NCBI GenBank assembly: GCA_003021085.1
Contig: PXRE01000024.1
Coordinates: 1-64,000, forward strand
DNA from: Halobacteriales archaeon QS_1_68_20
GTDB lineage: Archaea; Halobacteriota; Halobacteria; Halobacteriales; PXRE01
Direction of reading: 5' to 3'
Length of the DNA: 64,000 nt
This document shows, piece by piece, positions 8,561 to 17,022 of this stretch; the stretch's first letter is position 1, and every line of letters begins with the position of its first letter. The notes below the pieces were generated by a model. That model saw only the letters and a program-made list of their open reading frames with translations. It was not told the origin of the DNA and did no database searches. The position numbers and the translations under genes are program-made.

Positions 8561-9232
8561 ATGACGAAGGCCTTCGTCCTCCTGTCGGGCGGCATCGACT
8601 CGGCGGTCTGTCTCCAGCGCGCACTCGCGGACCACGACGACGTCGCGGCGATCCACGTCGACTACGGCCAGCAGACCGAGGACATCGAACGCCGCAACGC
8701 TGAGGCCCAGGCCGACGCCGCGGGGATTGCCCTCCACGTCCTCGACTACCGGGACGTGTTCCGGCACTTCGCCGAGGGGACGATCAGGGACCGCGAGTAC
8801 GACAGCGACGAAACGACCGAAGCGGGCCACAGCGTCGGCTACGTCCCCCAGCGGAACCTCCACATGCTGGTCTCCGCGGCGGCGCTGGCCGAACACGAGA
8901 CGGAAACGGGCCGCGACGTCGTCCTCTACCTCGGCGCCCAGGGCGGCGACGAGGCGGACTACCCCGACTGCCGGCCCGAGTTCGTCCAGGCAGCCCGCGC
9001 GGCCGTCGACCGCTCGACCGACCAGCACGAGATCCGAATCGAGACGCCGCTGCTCGACCGCTCGAAGGCCGATGTGCTGGAACTGGGCGACCAGCTCGGC
9101 GTCGACTGGTCGCTCACGTTCAGTTGCTACAACGACGCGGACGGCGACCCCTGCGGGGAGTGCCCGGCCTGCCTCGAACGGAGTGAAGCCTTCGAACGGG
9201 CGGGCATCACGGACCCCGTCGCCCCGGACTGA
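8561..9232 (+). CDS. queC: 7-cyano-7-deazaguanine synthase
   Basis: A 223-residue N-type ATP pyrophosphatase. SGGIDS (9-14) is the PP-loop that binds ATP; VDYGQQTEDIERRNA, GYVPQRNLHML and LYLGAQGGDEADYPDCRPEF are diagnostic of QueC. A C-terminal zinc cluster is visible (CYNDADGDPCGECPAC). The enzyme converts 7-carboxy-7-deazaguanine plus ammonia and ATP into preQ0, the precursor of archaeosine at position 15 of archaeal tRNA. The partner genes queD and queE are not within this window. Preceded by the AT-rich palindrome of repeat copy A. It is convergent with the ABC operon. Confidence 0.95.
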   Translation: MTKAFVLLSGGIDSAVCLQRALADHDDVAAIHVDYGQQTEDIERRNAEAQADAAGIALHVLDYRDVFRHFAEGTIRDREYDSDETTEAGHSVGYVPQRNLHMLVSAAALAEHETETGRDVVLYLGAQGGDEADYPDCRPEFVQAARAAVDRSTDQHEIRIETPLLDRSKADVLELGDQLGVDWSLTFSCYNDADGDPCGECPACLERSEAFERAGITDPVAPD

Positions 9233-9236
9233 ACGC

Positions 9237-10259
9237 TCACTCCCGGCCAGCGGACTGCCCCAGGCCGGGGATGGCGACGGCCCGCTCCAGGCGCTCCATC
9301 GCCAGCGCCGTCGTCAACACCAGCGCGAGGTACAGCACCGCGACGACGACGTAGATGTCGGTGAACTGGAACGTCTCGGAGCCGATGTTGCGCGCCCTGC
9401 GGAACAGGTCCGGGACCGTGATGAACGCCGCCAGCGAGGAGTACTTGATCAGGTAGATGAACTCGTTGGTCCACCCGGGGATGGCGTAGCGCAGGCCCTG
9501 CGGCAAAACGACGTGGCGGATGCCCTCGAACTTCGAGAGGCCGATGGCCCGCGCGGCGGTCAACTGCCCGGGGTCGACCGACTCCAGCGCCCCCCGGATG
9601 TACTCGGCCTGGTACGCCGAGGAGTTGATCGTGAACCCGACGACGGCGACGAACACGGCCGCCGGCGGGATGCCGTACTCTCCGACGAACCCCAGCGAGT
9701 CGAAGAACCCCGCCAGCGGCAGGCCGAAGTACAGGAAGAACAGTTGCGCCAGGAGCGGCGTCCCGCGGATGAGTTCCGTGTACGCCAGCGAGACCCGCGA
9801 GAGGACCGGCCCGCCGTAGACTCGCGCGACCGACAACGGGACGGCGATGACCAGTCCCAGCAGCATCGAGGACACCGTCAGCACTACCGTCACGAACGCG
9901 CCCTCGGCCATCGCCGGGCCGGTCGTCGTGGCGAACGCCATCAGTTCGAACAGCCAGACCAGCCAGTCGACGAGAAAGCTCAGGGGGCCCAGCGCCGCGG
10001 CCACGTCCGCGACGGCGTCCGCCACCGACTGGAACGGCTCGGCGGGGAACCACGGCTCCCTGGCCCGGACGCCGCGCTCGGAACGGATCAGGTCCGGCAG
10101 GCCGACGGCGGTGAACAGCCGATCCACCAGCGTGTTGTGGTACGCCCAGCGGGCCAGTAGCCACGTCCAGAACGCGACGCCGACGCCGCCGACGATCAGC
10201 CGTCGTCGGCCCGGGAGTTCCCCGATCGCGGACCCGCGGGTCTGCTCGGCGGCCGTCAT
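9237..10259 (-). CDS. Polar amino-acid ABC transporter permease (long form)
   Basis: A 340-residue inner-membrane permease of the HisM/GlnP family, starting at ATG 10259, which overlaps the stop of the ATPase gene by 4 nt. The EAA loop needed for coupling to the ATPase reads GALESVDPGQLTAARAIGLSKF followed by IRHVVLPQGLRYAIPGW. It has an extra N-terminal membrane region of about 120 residues compared with the partner at 11016. Last gene of the four-gene operon (binding protein, permease, ATPase, permease). It imports Gln, His or another polar or charged amino acid; specificity is not readable. Confidence 0.9.
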   Translation of the reverse strand: MTAAEQTRGSAIGELPGRRRLIVGGVGVAFWTWLLARWAYHNTLVDRLFTAVGLPDLIRSERGVRAREPWFPAEPFQSVADAVADVAAALGPLSFLVDWLVWLFELMAFATTTGPAMAEGAFVTVVLTVSSMLLGLVIAVPLSVARVYGGPVLSRVSLAYTELIRGTPLLAQLFFLYFGLPLAGFFDSLGFVGEYGIPPAAVFVAVVGFTINSSAYQAEYIRGALESVDPGQLTAARAIGLSKFEGIRHVVLPQGLRYAIPGWTNEFIYLIKYSSLAAFITVPDLFRRARNIGSETFQFTDIYVVVAVLYLALVLTTALAMERLERAVAIPGLGQSAGRE

Positions 10260-10990
10260 CGCTCCAGTCCGGCGAGTCGACCGAGGAACTGCCGGGTCCG
10301 TTCGTGCTCGGCGTCTTCGAACAGTTGTTCGGGCGGCCCCCGTTCGAGGATCCGGCCCTCGTCGAGGAACGTGATCCGGGTGGCGACCGACCGGGCGAAG
10401 TCCATCTCGTGGGTGACACACAGCATCGTCGTGCCGCCCTCGGCCAGGTCACGCATCACCTCCAGCACCTCCCCGATCAGTTCGGGGTCCAGCGAACTCG
10501 TCGGTTCGTCGAACAGGATCAGTTCCGGGTCCATCGCCAGCGCACGGGCGATGCCGACGCGCTGTTTCTGGCCGCCGGAGAGTTCGGCCGGGTACGAGTC
10601 CGCCTGGTCGGCCAGGCCCACCTGGTCGAGGTGGTCGTCGGCCACCGAGCGGGCCTCCTCCTTCGACATCCCCAGCACCTGGCGAAGTCCCAGGGTGACG
10701 TTGCCGCGGGCGGTCAGGTGCGAGAACAGGTTGAAGTCCTGGAACACCATGCCGATCCGGCGGCGCAGGTCGTTCTCGTCGATGTCGTGGATCTCGGTGC
10801 CGTCGAGGTGGATTTTCCCGTCGTCGACCTCGGTGAGGCGGTTGACACAGCGCAGTAGCGTCGACTTGCCGGAGCCGCTGGGGCCGACGATCACCTCGAC
10901 GTCCTGCCGTTGCATCTCGAAGCTGACGTCGCGCAGTACCTCCTCGTCGCCGTAGGACTTGTCGACGTTCTCCAGGCGGAGCAGGCTCAT
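10256..10990 (-). CDS. Polar amino-acid ABC transporter ATP-binding protein (GlnQ/HisP-like)
   Basis: A 244-residue ABC ATPase with all motifs: Walker A GPSGSGKST (about 37-45), Q-loop MVFQDFNLFSHLT, signature LSGGQKQR, Walker B LILFDEPTSSLDPE and switch His in CVTHEM. The IGMVFQDFNLF and LDPELIGEVLEVM strings are typical of the amino-acid import subfamily. It energises the two permeases flanking it; it starts 25 nt after the first permease and overlaps the second by 4 nt. Confidence 0.93.
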   Translation of the reverse strand: MSLLRLENVDKSYGDEEVLRDVSFEMQRQDVEVIVGPSGSGKSTLLRCVNRLTEVDDGKIHLDGTEIHDIDENDLRRRIGMVFQDFNLFSHLTARGNVTLGLRQVLGMSKEEARSVADDHLDQVGLADQADSYPAELSGGQKQRVGIARALAMDPELILFDEPTSSLDPELIGEVLEVMRDLAEGGTTMLCVTHEMDFARSVATRITFLDEGRILERGPPEQLFEDAEHERTRQFLGRLAGLER

Positions 10991-11015
10991 CCGTGGTCCT
11001 CCGTGATCGCGCCGG

Positions 11016-11732
11016 TCATCCGTTGCCCTCCGGGATCGCGTAGGCGTCTTCGAGGTGGTCGAGCGCGCGGTTCGTCGCGAACGTGAGCACGAAGTAGATG
11101 GCGCTGATGGTGACGATGACCTCCATGACGGCGGTGTCCCGGCCGGGCTGGAGGTACAGCCGTTCGGCCCGGGTCAGCAGTTCGGCCAGCCCGATGGCGA
11201 ACGCGACGCTGGTGTCCTTGAGGACGATGGTGAACTCGTTCTGGAACCCCGGGATCGAACGCCGGATCGCCTGCGGGAAGATGACGTGCCGGATCGCCGC
11301 CCGCTGGCTCATGCCCAGCGAGCGGGCGGCCTCCATCTGGCCCTCGCCGATGGACTGGATGGCGCCGCGGAACACCTGGCTCTGGTACGCGGCGCTCCGG
11401 AGCCCCAGCGCCAGCGTCGCCGCCACGAACGCCTGCAACTGGACGTCTACCAGCGGAAACGTCCCCAGCCGCGGGATGGGCAGGCCGAAGTAGAACAGCA
11501 CGATCAACGCGACGATGGGCGTGCCTCGCAGTATCACGCCGGCCGTGCTGACGGCCGCCTCCAGGCGACCGGACCCGTACACCTCGATTGCGCCTGCCGG
11601 GAAACCGGCCAGCAGGCCCAGCGAGAGGCTGGAGACCGTCAGCAGGATCGTCACGGTCGTCCCCAGGAACAGGTACCACCAGTTGGTGGCGACGAAGGAC
11701 CAGTCGCCGGCCTGCAGGGGGACGAACTCCAT
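11016..11732 (-). CDS. Polar amino-acid ABC transporter permease (short form)
   Basis: A 238-residue HisQ/GlnP-type permease with about five membrane helices and the EAA loop GAIQSIGEGQMEAARSLGMSQR plus IRHVIFPQAIRRSIPGF. It starts 5 nt beyond the stop of the binding-protein gene, so the two are cotranscribed. It pairs with the longer permease encoded at 9237-10259 to form a heterodimeric channel (inference from family architecture). Confidence 0.92.
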   Translation of the reverse strand: MEFVPLQAGDWSFVATNWWYLFLGTTVTILLTVSSLSLGLLAGFPAGAIEVYGSGRLEAAVSTAGVILRGTPIVALIVLFYFGLPIPRLGTFPLVDVQLQAFVAATLALGLRSAAYQSQVFRGAIQSIGEGQMEAARSLGMSQRAAIRHVIFPQAIRRSIPGFQNEFTIVLKDTSVAFAIGLAELLTRAERLYLQPGRDTAVMEVIVTISAIYFVLTFATNRALDHLEDAYAIPEGNG

Positions 11733-11737
11733 CTATC

Positions 11738-12517
11738 TCACTCGAACCACTCGCTGACGAGGTCGTCGTAGGTGCCGTCCTCCTCGATCTCGGCGAGGGC
11801 GTCGTTGACGTCCGACAGGCGGTCGTCGTCCTCCCGCATGCCGAGGCCGTACTCCTCGCCGGTCTCGATCTCGAAGGCGATCTCGACCGACCGGCTGTCG
11901 GCGAAGTTGTTCGCCACCGGGATGTCGATGACGATGGCGTCGACGTTGCCGTTCTCGAGGTCCTGCACCGCGAGCGTGTAGTTGTCGTACTGGCGGTAGT
12001 CGGACTCGGAGACGATTCCCTCGTCGATGAGCGCCTGGACCTCGTCCTCGCCGGTCGTCCCGGACTGGGCGCCGACGCGATTGCCCTCCAGGTCCTCGAC
12101 ACTCGACGGGTTGAAGTCCCCGCCTTCCTGTACGAGGACGGCCTGGTTGGCCTCGTAATAGGGGTCCGAGAAGTCGATGGTCTCGTCGCGGTCCTCGGTG
12201 ATCGTCATCGCCGCCGCCACGAGGTCGATGTCGCCCTCGTTCAGCGACGGGATCAGCGTGTCGAACTCGACGTCCACCCAGTCGCCGACCTCGTAGCCGG
12301 CGCGGTCGATGACCTCCTCCGCGAGGTCGACGTCGAAGCCGACCAGTTCGCCGTTCTCGGTGAACTCGAACGGGGGGAACCCGGACGCCGTTCCGGGAAC
12401 GATGACGTCGTCGCCACCGCCGCTCCCGCCGAGACACCCGGCGATTGCGGCCGAGGCCCCGGCGGCCCCGACGGTTCTGAGGTACGCACGACGGTCCATG
12501 CTGTACTCGCGTGCCAT
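11738..12517 (-). CDS. Tat-exported lipoprotein, polar amino-acid binding protein
   Basis: About 259 residues. A Tat/lipoprotein signal is visible: RRAYLRTVGAAG followed by the lipobox IAGC, so the mature protein is probably lipid-anchored at Cys. The rest is a periplasmic-binding-protein type 3 domain (SBP_bac_3): VPGTASGFPPFEFTENGELV, VEFDTLIPSLNEGDIDLVAAAMTIT, FSDPYYEANQAVLV, VGAQSGTTGEDEVQ. I start at ATG 12517; ATG 12499 (MDRRAY) is an equally plausible start. First gene of the import operon that runs to 9237. Confidence 0.92.
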   Translation of the reverse strand: MAREYSMDRRAYLRTVGAAGASAAIAGCLGGSGGGDDVIVPGTASGFPPFEFTENGELVGFDVDLAEEVIDRAGYEVGDWVDVEFDTLIPSLNEGDIDLVAAAMTITEDRDETIDFSDPYYEANQAVLVQEGGDFNPSSVEDLEGNRVGAQSGTTGEDEVQALIDEGIVSESDYRQYDNYTLAVQDLENGNVDAIVIDIPVANNFADSRSVEIAFEIETGEEYGLGMREDDDRLSDVNDALAEIEEDGTYDDLVSEWFE

Positions 12518-12633
12518 GTACGTGTGGTGGTGTGTTGCTGGTTTCAACGTTTCGACGGGCGCAATTCCGGCCTCGTCGCCCGCTGAGAGGAGCGTCCGGT
12601 GAGTCGACGACGCGACCGACCCCGAACGGACCA

Positions 12634-12641
12634 TTTATATA
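12634..12641 (+). promoter_or_regulatory. TATA box of the aIF1A gene
   Basis: TTTATATA ends 21 nt before the GTG at 12663, the usual haloarchaeal spacing for a leaderless transcript. Confidence 0.75.
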
Positions 12642-12662
12642 GCCCACGATCGTATTTAGGTC

Positions 12663-12947
12663 GTGACTGAAGAAACCGGGCGACGGAACCTCCGCATGCC
12701 CGACGACGACGAACTGTTCGGGATCGTAACGGAACACAACGGCGGCAACCACGTCCGCGTCCAGTGCGAGGACGGCCAGAACCGGATGGGCCGGATCCCC
12801 GGCCGCATGAAGTACCGCACCTGGATCGAAGAGGGCGACGTCGTCCTCGTCGAACCGTGGGACTGGCAGGACGAGAAGGCCAACATCGAGTGGCGCTACA
12901 AGAGCCAGGACGCCGACCAGCTCCGCCGCGAAGGCCACATCGACTGA
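12663..12947 (+). CDS. eif1A: Translation initiation factor aIF1A
   Basis: A 94-residue S1/OB-fold protein from GTG 12663. Key strings are [39 protein letters not shown] and [24 protein letters not shown], all characteristic of aIF1A. It binds the A site of the 30S subunit and helps position initiator tRNA and aIF2 on mRNA. Transcribed alone from a strong TATA box, divergent from the ABC operon. Confidence 0.95.
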   Translation: MTEETGRRNLRMPDDDELFGIVTEHNGGNHVRVQCEDGQNRMGRIPGRMKYRTWIEEGDVVLVEPWDWQDEKANIEWRYKSQDADQLRREGHID

Positions 12948-13103
12948 TCCTCGACGTCGCGTAGGGGCCGGCCGTTCGGAGTACGGCGAGGCCACGGACG
13001 CGTTTTCGCACCCGCTCGAACCACCGGGAGCCGACGGTCCGGTACCTCCCGCGGTCGTCGACGGCCGGTCGAGCCTCCGCAGGTAGGGTCCGGACGACGG
13101 GAA

Positions 13104-13976
13104 TCAGCCGTCCACGCCGGCCGGTCGACGAACGGCCGTTCGGTTCCCCTCGGTGCTGTCGTCGCAGGACTCCGTGAGGACGTACACCGTGTTCGGATCT
13201 CCCGGGACGGACCTGACGTCGACGACCGTCCGGTTGGGGTGATCCCGCCTGAACTCGTCCAACGTCCGTTCCCAGGCATCTTGCCCGGCGCCGACGGCGA
13301 GGTCGACCCGGTACACGCCATTTCCGAGGTCCGTCGCCTCGAACGCCTCGTTCTGCATCCCGGTCACCGAGTCCATTCGCTGCAGACTCGTGGCCAGCGC
13401 CGCCGACGAGAAGAGCAACGTCACGACGACGACGGTGGCGAGCGCCTTCCGGTTGTTCCCGTAGAAACTACCCACGGTCGACGAGATGCGCGTTTCGGGG
13501 ACGTACAGGTACAGCACGAGCGTCACGACCTGGAACATCCAGTACTGGGTGTGCTCCAACAACTCCGCACGGTCACCGAAGACGACGTCACCCACGGCGA
13601 AGTAGGTCATGACGAGGATTCCCGCGAACATCCCCACGACGAAGAAGTCGGTCGCTCTCCGGGAGTCGCCGCGGTACGTATACCAGAGCGAACACGCGAG
13701 CGTGGCGAACGCGACGACTTCGAGGACCGTCGAGACGTTCATCGCAGCGAGGGCGACGTACCCGCTGTCGACGCCGATGGAATCGAAGTACTGATAGAGA
13801 CTGTCGTACCGGTACTTCCCCTTGAACAGCGGTGCGGCGTCCGTCACCAGGAGGTGGTCGACGGCGTTCATGAGCCAGAACATCCCCCAGTAGACCACCA
13901 GCGCGTACCTGATGAACCGTTCCTGGAATTCCGGCGAACCGGGTTCCGTTTCCTCCCCGGCGTCACTCGAATCCAT
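13104..13976 (-). CDS. Unrecognised multi-pass membrane protein, 290 aa
   Basis: Acidic N-terminus (about 25 residues), then roughly six membrane segments (ALVVYWGMFWLMNAVDHLLV; VALAAMNVSTVLEVVAFATL; FFVVGMFAGILVMTYFAVGDVVF; YWMFQVVTLVLYLYV; ALATVVVVTLLFSSAAL), and a soluble C-terminal domain from about residue 215 (GVYRVDLAVGAGQDAWERTL...) that probably sits outside the membrane. I do not recognise the family. An unusually AT-rich promoter precedes it. Monocistronic, divergent from trpB. Confidence 0.75.
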   Translation of the reverse strand: MDSSDAGEETEPGSPEFQERFIRYALVVYWGMFWLMNAVDHLLVTDAAPLFKGKYRYDSLYQYFDSIGVDSGYVALAAMNVSTVLEVVAFATLACSLWYTYRGDSRRATDFFVVGMFAGILVMTYFAVGDVVFGDRAELLEHTQYWMFQVVTLVLYLYVPETRISSTVGSFYGNNRKALATVVVVTLLFSSAALATSLQRMDSVTGMQNEAFEATDLGNGVYRVDLAVGAGQDAWERTLDEFRRDHPNRTVVDVRSVPGDPNTVYVLTESCDDSTEGNRTAVRRPAGVDG

Positions 13977-14000
13977 AGAAATTTATATTCCTATACTTTA

Positions 14001-14008
14001 ATATAAAT
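14001..14008 (-). promoter_or_regulatory. TATA box for the 13,104-13,976 membrane protein
   Basis: Minus-strand ATTTATAT lies 25-32 nt before ATG 13976, inside a 30-bp very AT-rich patch that stands out from the GC-rich surroundings. Confidence 0.65.
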
Positions 14009-14087
14009 GTTGTGAAAAACGGAAGTCCCCTCCTCACCGTCCCGACTGCGGTCGATCCCCGACACGTGTTCGTTCGTTGACTGAATA

Positions 14088-14095
14088 CCTTTATC
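14088..14095 (+). promoter_or_regulatory. TATA-like box of trpB
   Basis: CCTTTATC about 29-36 nt before ATG 14124. A purine-rich AGGGAGAGG follows at 14101, which could act as an SD-like sequence. Confidence 0.55.
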
Positions 14096-14123
14096 TTCGA
14101 AGGGAGAGGACGGGATAACAAAC

Positions 14124-15275
14124 ATGTCCGACGGTGACTTCGAAGGGTACGGCGGGCGACACGTTCCGGAACCGCTGGAGGAACCGCTCGACCGACTGGC
14201 GGCGGCCTACGACGAGGTCGGGCGTAGCGAGCAGTTCCAGGCGAAGTTCCGCGACCACCTCGAAGAGTACGCGGGGCGGCCGACCCCGCTGTACCACGCC
14301 CGGAACCTGAGCGAGCGGTACGACGCCGAGATCTACCTCAAGCGCGAGGACCTGCTCCACGGGGGCGCCCACAAGATCAACAACACGCTCGGACAGGCGC
14401 TGCTGGCCTCCGAGGCCGGCAAAGACCGGCTCATCGCCGAGACCGGCGCCGGGCAACACGGCGTCGCCACCGCGATGGCCGGCGCGCTGTTCGACCTCGA
14501 CACCGAGATCTACATGGGTAAGAAGGACGCCGAGCGCCAGAAGATGAACGTCTTCCGGATGCGCCTGATGGGCGCCGAGGTCAACGAGGTGACCCGCGGC
14601 GGCGCGGGCCTGGCGGACGCCGTCGACGCCGCCCTGGAGGACTTCGGCGGGAACGTCGAGGACACCCACTACCTCGTCGGGTCCGTCGTCGGCCCGGACC
14701 CGTTCCCGCGGATGGTCCGGGACTTCCAGAGCGTCATCGGCGAGGAAGCCCGCGAGCAGATGCTGGACCGCACCGGGGAGTTGCCCGACGCGGCGGTCGC
14801 CTGCGTCGGCGGCGGCTCCAACGCCATCGGCCTCTTCCACGCGTTCCGCGACGACGACATCGCCTTCTACGGGGCGGAGGGCGGCGGCGAAGGCCCGGAC
14901 TCCGACAGGCACGCCGCGCCGCTGGCCGCCGGCGAGGACGACGTCATCCACGGCATGAAGACCCGCGTCATCGGCGAGGACGTGGACGTTCACTCGGTGT
15001 CGGCGGGACTGGACTACCCCGGCGTCGGTCCCGAACACGCCATGTTCCGGGCGGTCGGCCGCTGTGAGTACGCGGCCGTCACCGACGACGAGGCGCTGGC
15101 AGCGTTCCGGGAGCTGAGCGAGGCGGAGGGCGTCATCCCGGCGCTGGAGTCCAGCCACGGCGTCGCCAGGGCGCTCCAGCTGGCCGAGGACGGCGAGCAC
15201 GACACCATCCTCGTCAACCTCTCCGGGCGCGGGGACAAGGACATGGAGACGGCCGCCGCGAAGTTCGACCTCTGA
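14124..15275 (+). CDS. trpB: Tryptophan synthase beta chain, solitary paralogue
   Basis: A 383-residue PLP enzyme. The Schiff-base lysine is Lys84 in GGAHKINN; phosphate-binding GGGSNAIG and the C-terminal LSGRGDKD are intact, as are AETGAGQHGVATA and YLKREDLLHG. It joins indole and serine to make tryptophan. No trpA, trpC or other trp gene is adjacent, unlike the usual haloarchaeal trpCBA operon, and the N-terminal region is shorter than in canonical TrpB. It may be a salvage-type TrpB working on free indole, or act on another nucleophile; the sequence does not settle this. Convergent with the broken aldo/keto reductase. Confidence 0.9.
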   Translation: MSDGDFEGYGGRHVPEPLEEPLDRLAAAYDEVGRSEQFQAKFRDHLEEYAGRPTPLYHARNLSERYDAEIYLKREDLLHGGAHKINNTLGQALLASEAGKDRLIAETGAGQHGVATAMAGALFDLDTEIYMGKKDAERQKMNVFRMRLMGAEVNEVTRGGAGLADAVDAALEDFGGNVEDTHYLVGSVVGPDPFPRMVRDFQSVIGEEAREQMLDRTGELPDAAVACVGGGSNAIGLFHAFRDDDIAFYGAEGGGEGPDSDRHAAPLAAGEDDVIHGMKTRVIGEDVDVHSVSAGLDYPGVGPEHAMFRAVGRCEYAAVTDDEALAAFRELSEAEGVIPALESSHGVARALQLAEDGEHDTILVNLSGRGDKDMETAAAKFDL

Positions 15276-15284
15276 GCGGTCGTC

Positions 15285-16118
15285 TCAAACCGGGAGCATC
15301 CGTATCAACGACGGCAACAGCGCCTGGAACCGCACCCGCCAGCCGCCGGTCAACCGGTCGATCCGCGCCCGCTCGGCGTCGGTCAGCTCGAAGTCGAAGA
15401 CGTCGAGGTTCTCCACCAGGTACGAGGGGTTCACCGCGCGCGGGATGGCCACGACGCCCTCCTGCTGGACCAGCCACCGGAGGCGACCTGTGCGGCCGTC
15501 TTCCCGTGGCGTCGCCCGATGCGCTGGAGGACGGCGTTCTCGACGACTTCGCCCGTCGCCAGCGGACTGTACGCCGTCAGGGCGACGTCGTTGGCCGCAC
15601 AGTACGCCCGGAGGTCGCTCCGGTCGACGAACGGGTTGTACAGCACATGGTTGGTCACGATGGGGACGCCCGCGACGGACAGCGCCTCCGCTAGCTGGGA
15701 CCGCGTGAAGTTGCTCACGCCCACGTGGCGGACGAGTCCCTCCCGGCGGAGCCCAGTCATGGCGTCTAGCGTCTCCGCGGCCGGGACGCGCGGGTGCGGC
15801 CAGTGGGCCGGCAACAGGTCGACGTAGTCGACGCCCAGTCTGTCGAGGCTCCCCTCGACGGCCGGCCGAACGTCGCCGCGGTGCAGGTTCGTCCGCCACA
15901 CCTTCGTCGTCAGGAACACCCCCTCGCGGTCGACGTCGGCGTCGGCCAGCGCCGCCCCGACCCCGCGCTCGTTGTCGTAGAACTCCGTGGTGTCGACGTG
16001 CCGGTAGCCCCAGGTCCAGGACGGCCCGGACCGCACGTTCGCAGTCCGTTTCCGAGAGCCTGAAGGTCCCGACGCCAAGCGCGGGAATCTCCGCACCCCC
16101 GGCTTCGACGTGGTGCAT
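15285..16118 (-). pseudogene. Aldo/keto reductase, two frameshifts
   Basis: All parts of a ~275-residue aldo/keto reductase are present but in two frames. The frame starting MHHVEAGGAEIPALGVGTFRL is left near 16,015; GYRHVDTTEFYDNERGVGAAL to HGKTAAQVA continues in a second frame; near 15,485 the first frame resumes with LRWLVQQEGVVAIPRAVNPS to the stop at 15,285. Catalytic Asp/Tyr (DTTEFY), Lys (LTTKVWR) and the His of LPAHWPHP remain. Family members reduce aldehydes and ketones with NADPH. Either a recent pseudogene or two uncorrected indels. Confidence 0.8.
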
Positions 16119-16255
16119 ATCCCTATATCGGGCGCCAGCCAGTAGATTGTCGGTATTACCGCGCTGACGTCTCCGTCGACGGCCGGGCCCGCGGCCCCCA
16201 ACTCCGGACCGGGATCGAAACGTTGTGTAGCGTGGCGCCCGTCCTGGCGAACGAG

Positions 16256-16915
16256 ATGGCAGGGGATGGACCCGCGGTCAGCGTCGTCGTCCCGGCCCGC
16301 AACGAGGCCGAGTACCTCGGGGACTGCCTCGCCAGCCTCCGGGCACTCTCCACCGACCACGACTACGAGATCGTGGTGGTCGACGGCGACAGCACCGACG
16401 GGACCGCCGACGTCGCCAGGGAGTTCGGCGTCGACGTGATCGAAGGGCCGGGCGAGGGGATCGGCCCGGGGCGCGACCGGGGCGCTCGCACCGCCGATGG
16501 CGACTGGTACGCGTTCGTCGACGCCGACACGACGGTCGATCCGGACTGGCGGGACGAGATGCTGGCGTTCGTCCGCGAGCGGGACCTCGTCGCCGCCTCC
16601 TCGCGCTGTCGGATGCCCGGGTTGCGCCCCCGCCTGATGAGCGGGACGATCAACCGGGTCTTCCCCCACCTGGGCCGGCCGATCCTCCCCGGGTTCAACT
16701 TCTTCGTCGACGCCGAGGTCTACGACCGGGCGGGCGGGTTCCCCGACGTTCCCAACGAGGACACGGCGTTCAGCCGACGGCTGTCGTCGTACGGCGACGT
16801 GGCGTACCACCCGGACGCGCTCGTCGAGACCTCGCCGCGACGGATCGTCGAGAGCGGCCTCACCGGGACCCTGTTCCACTACGTCAAACTCGACCTCGGG
16901 CGCATCCGGGCGTAG
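16256..16915 (+). CDS. Family 2 glycosyltransferase
   Basis: A 219-residue GT-A enzyme. I chose ATG 16256 because the nucleotide-sugar fold starts right after it (VSVVVPARNEAEYLGDCL). Then come VVDGDSTDGTADVAREFG, the DxD-type motif FVDADTTVDPDW, and a catalytic segment GGFPDVPNEDTAFSRRLSSYG. No membrane helices except a weak hydrophobic patch (LPGFNFFV). Related to the dolichol-phosphate-mannosyl and polyprenyl glycosyltransferase group. Acceptor unknown. Upstream of and codirectional with the isoprenoid gene, about 108 nt apart. Confidence 0.85.
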   Translation: MAGDGPAVSVVVPARNEAEYLGDCLASLRALSTDHDYEIVVVDGDSTDGTADVAREFGVDVIEGPGEGIGPGRDRGARTADGDWYAFVDADTTVDPDWRDEMLAFVRERDLVAASSRCRMPGLRPRLMSGTINRVFPHLGRPILPGFNFFVDAEVYDRAGGFPDVPNEDTAFSRRLSSYGDVAYHPDALVETSPRRIVESGLTGTLFHYVKLDLGRIRA

Positions 16916-17022
16916 GGTGGCACGGGCCCCGGTCCGCTCGCCAGTCGGAACCGACGTTCGCCGGTCGAACGGCCGTCGACGGACCCGGACGTTTTTCGGG
17001 AACGCACCCGTGTATCGAACCT

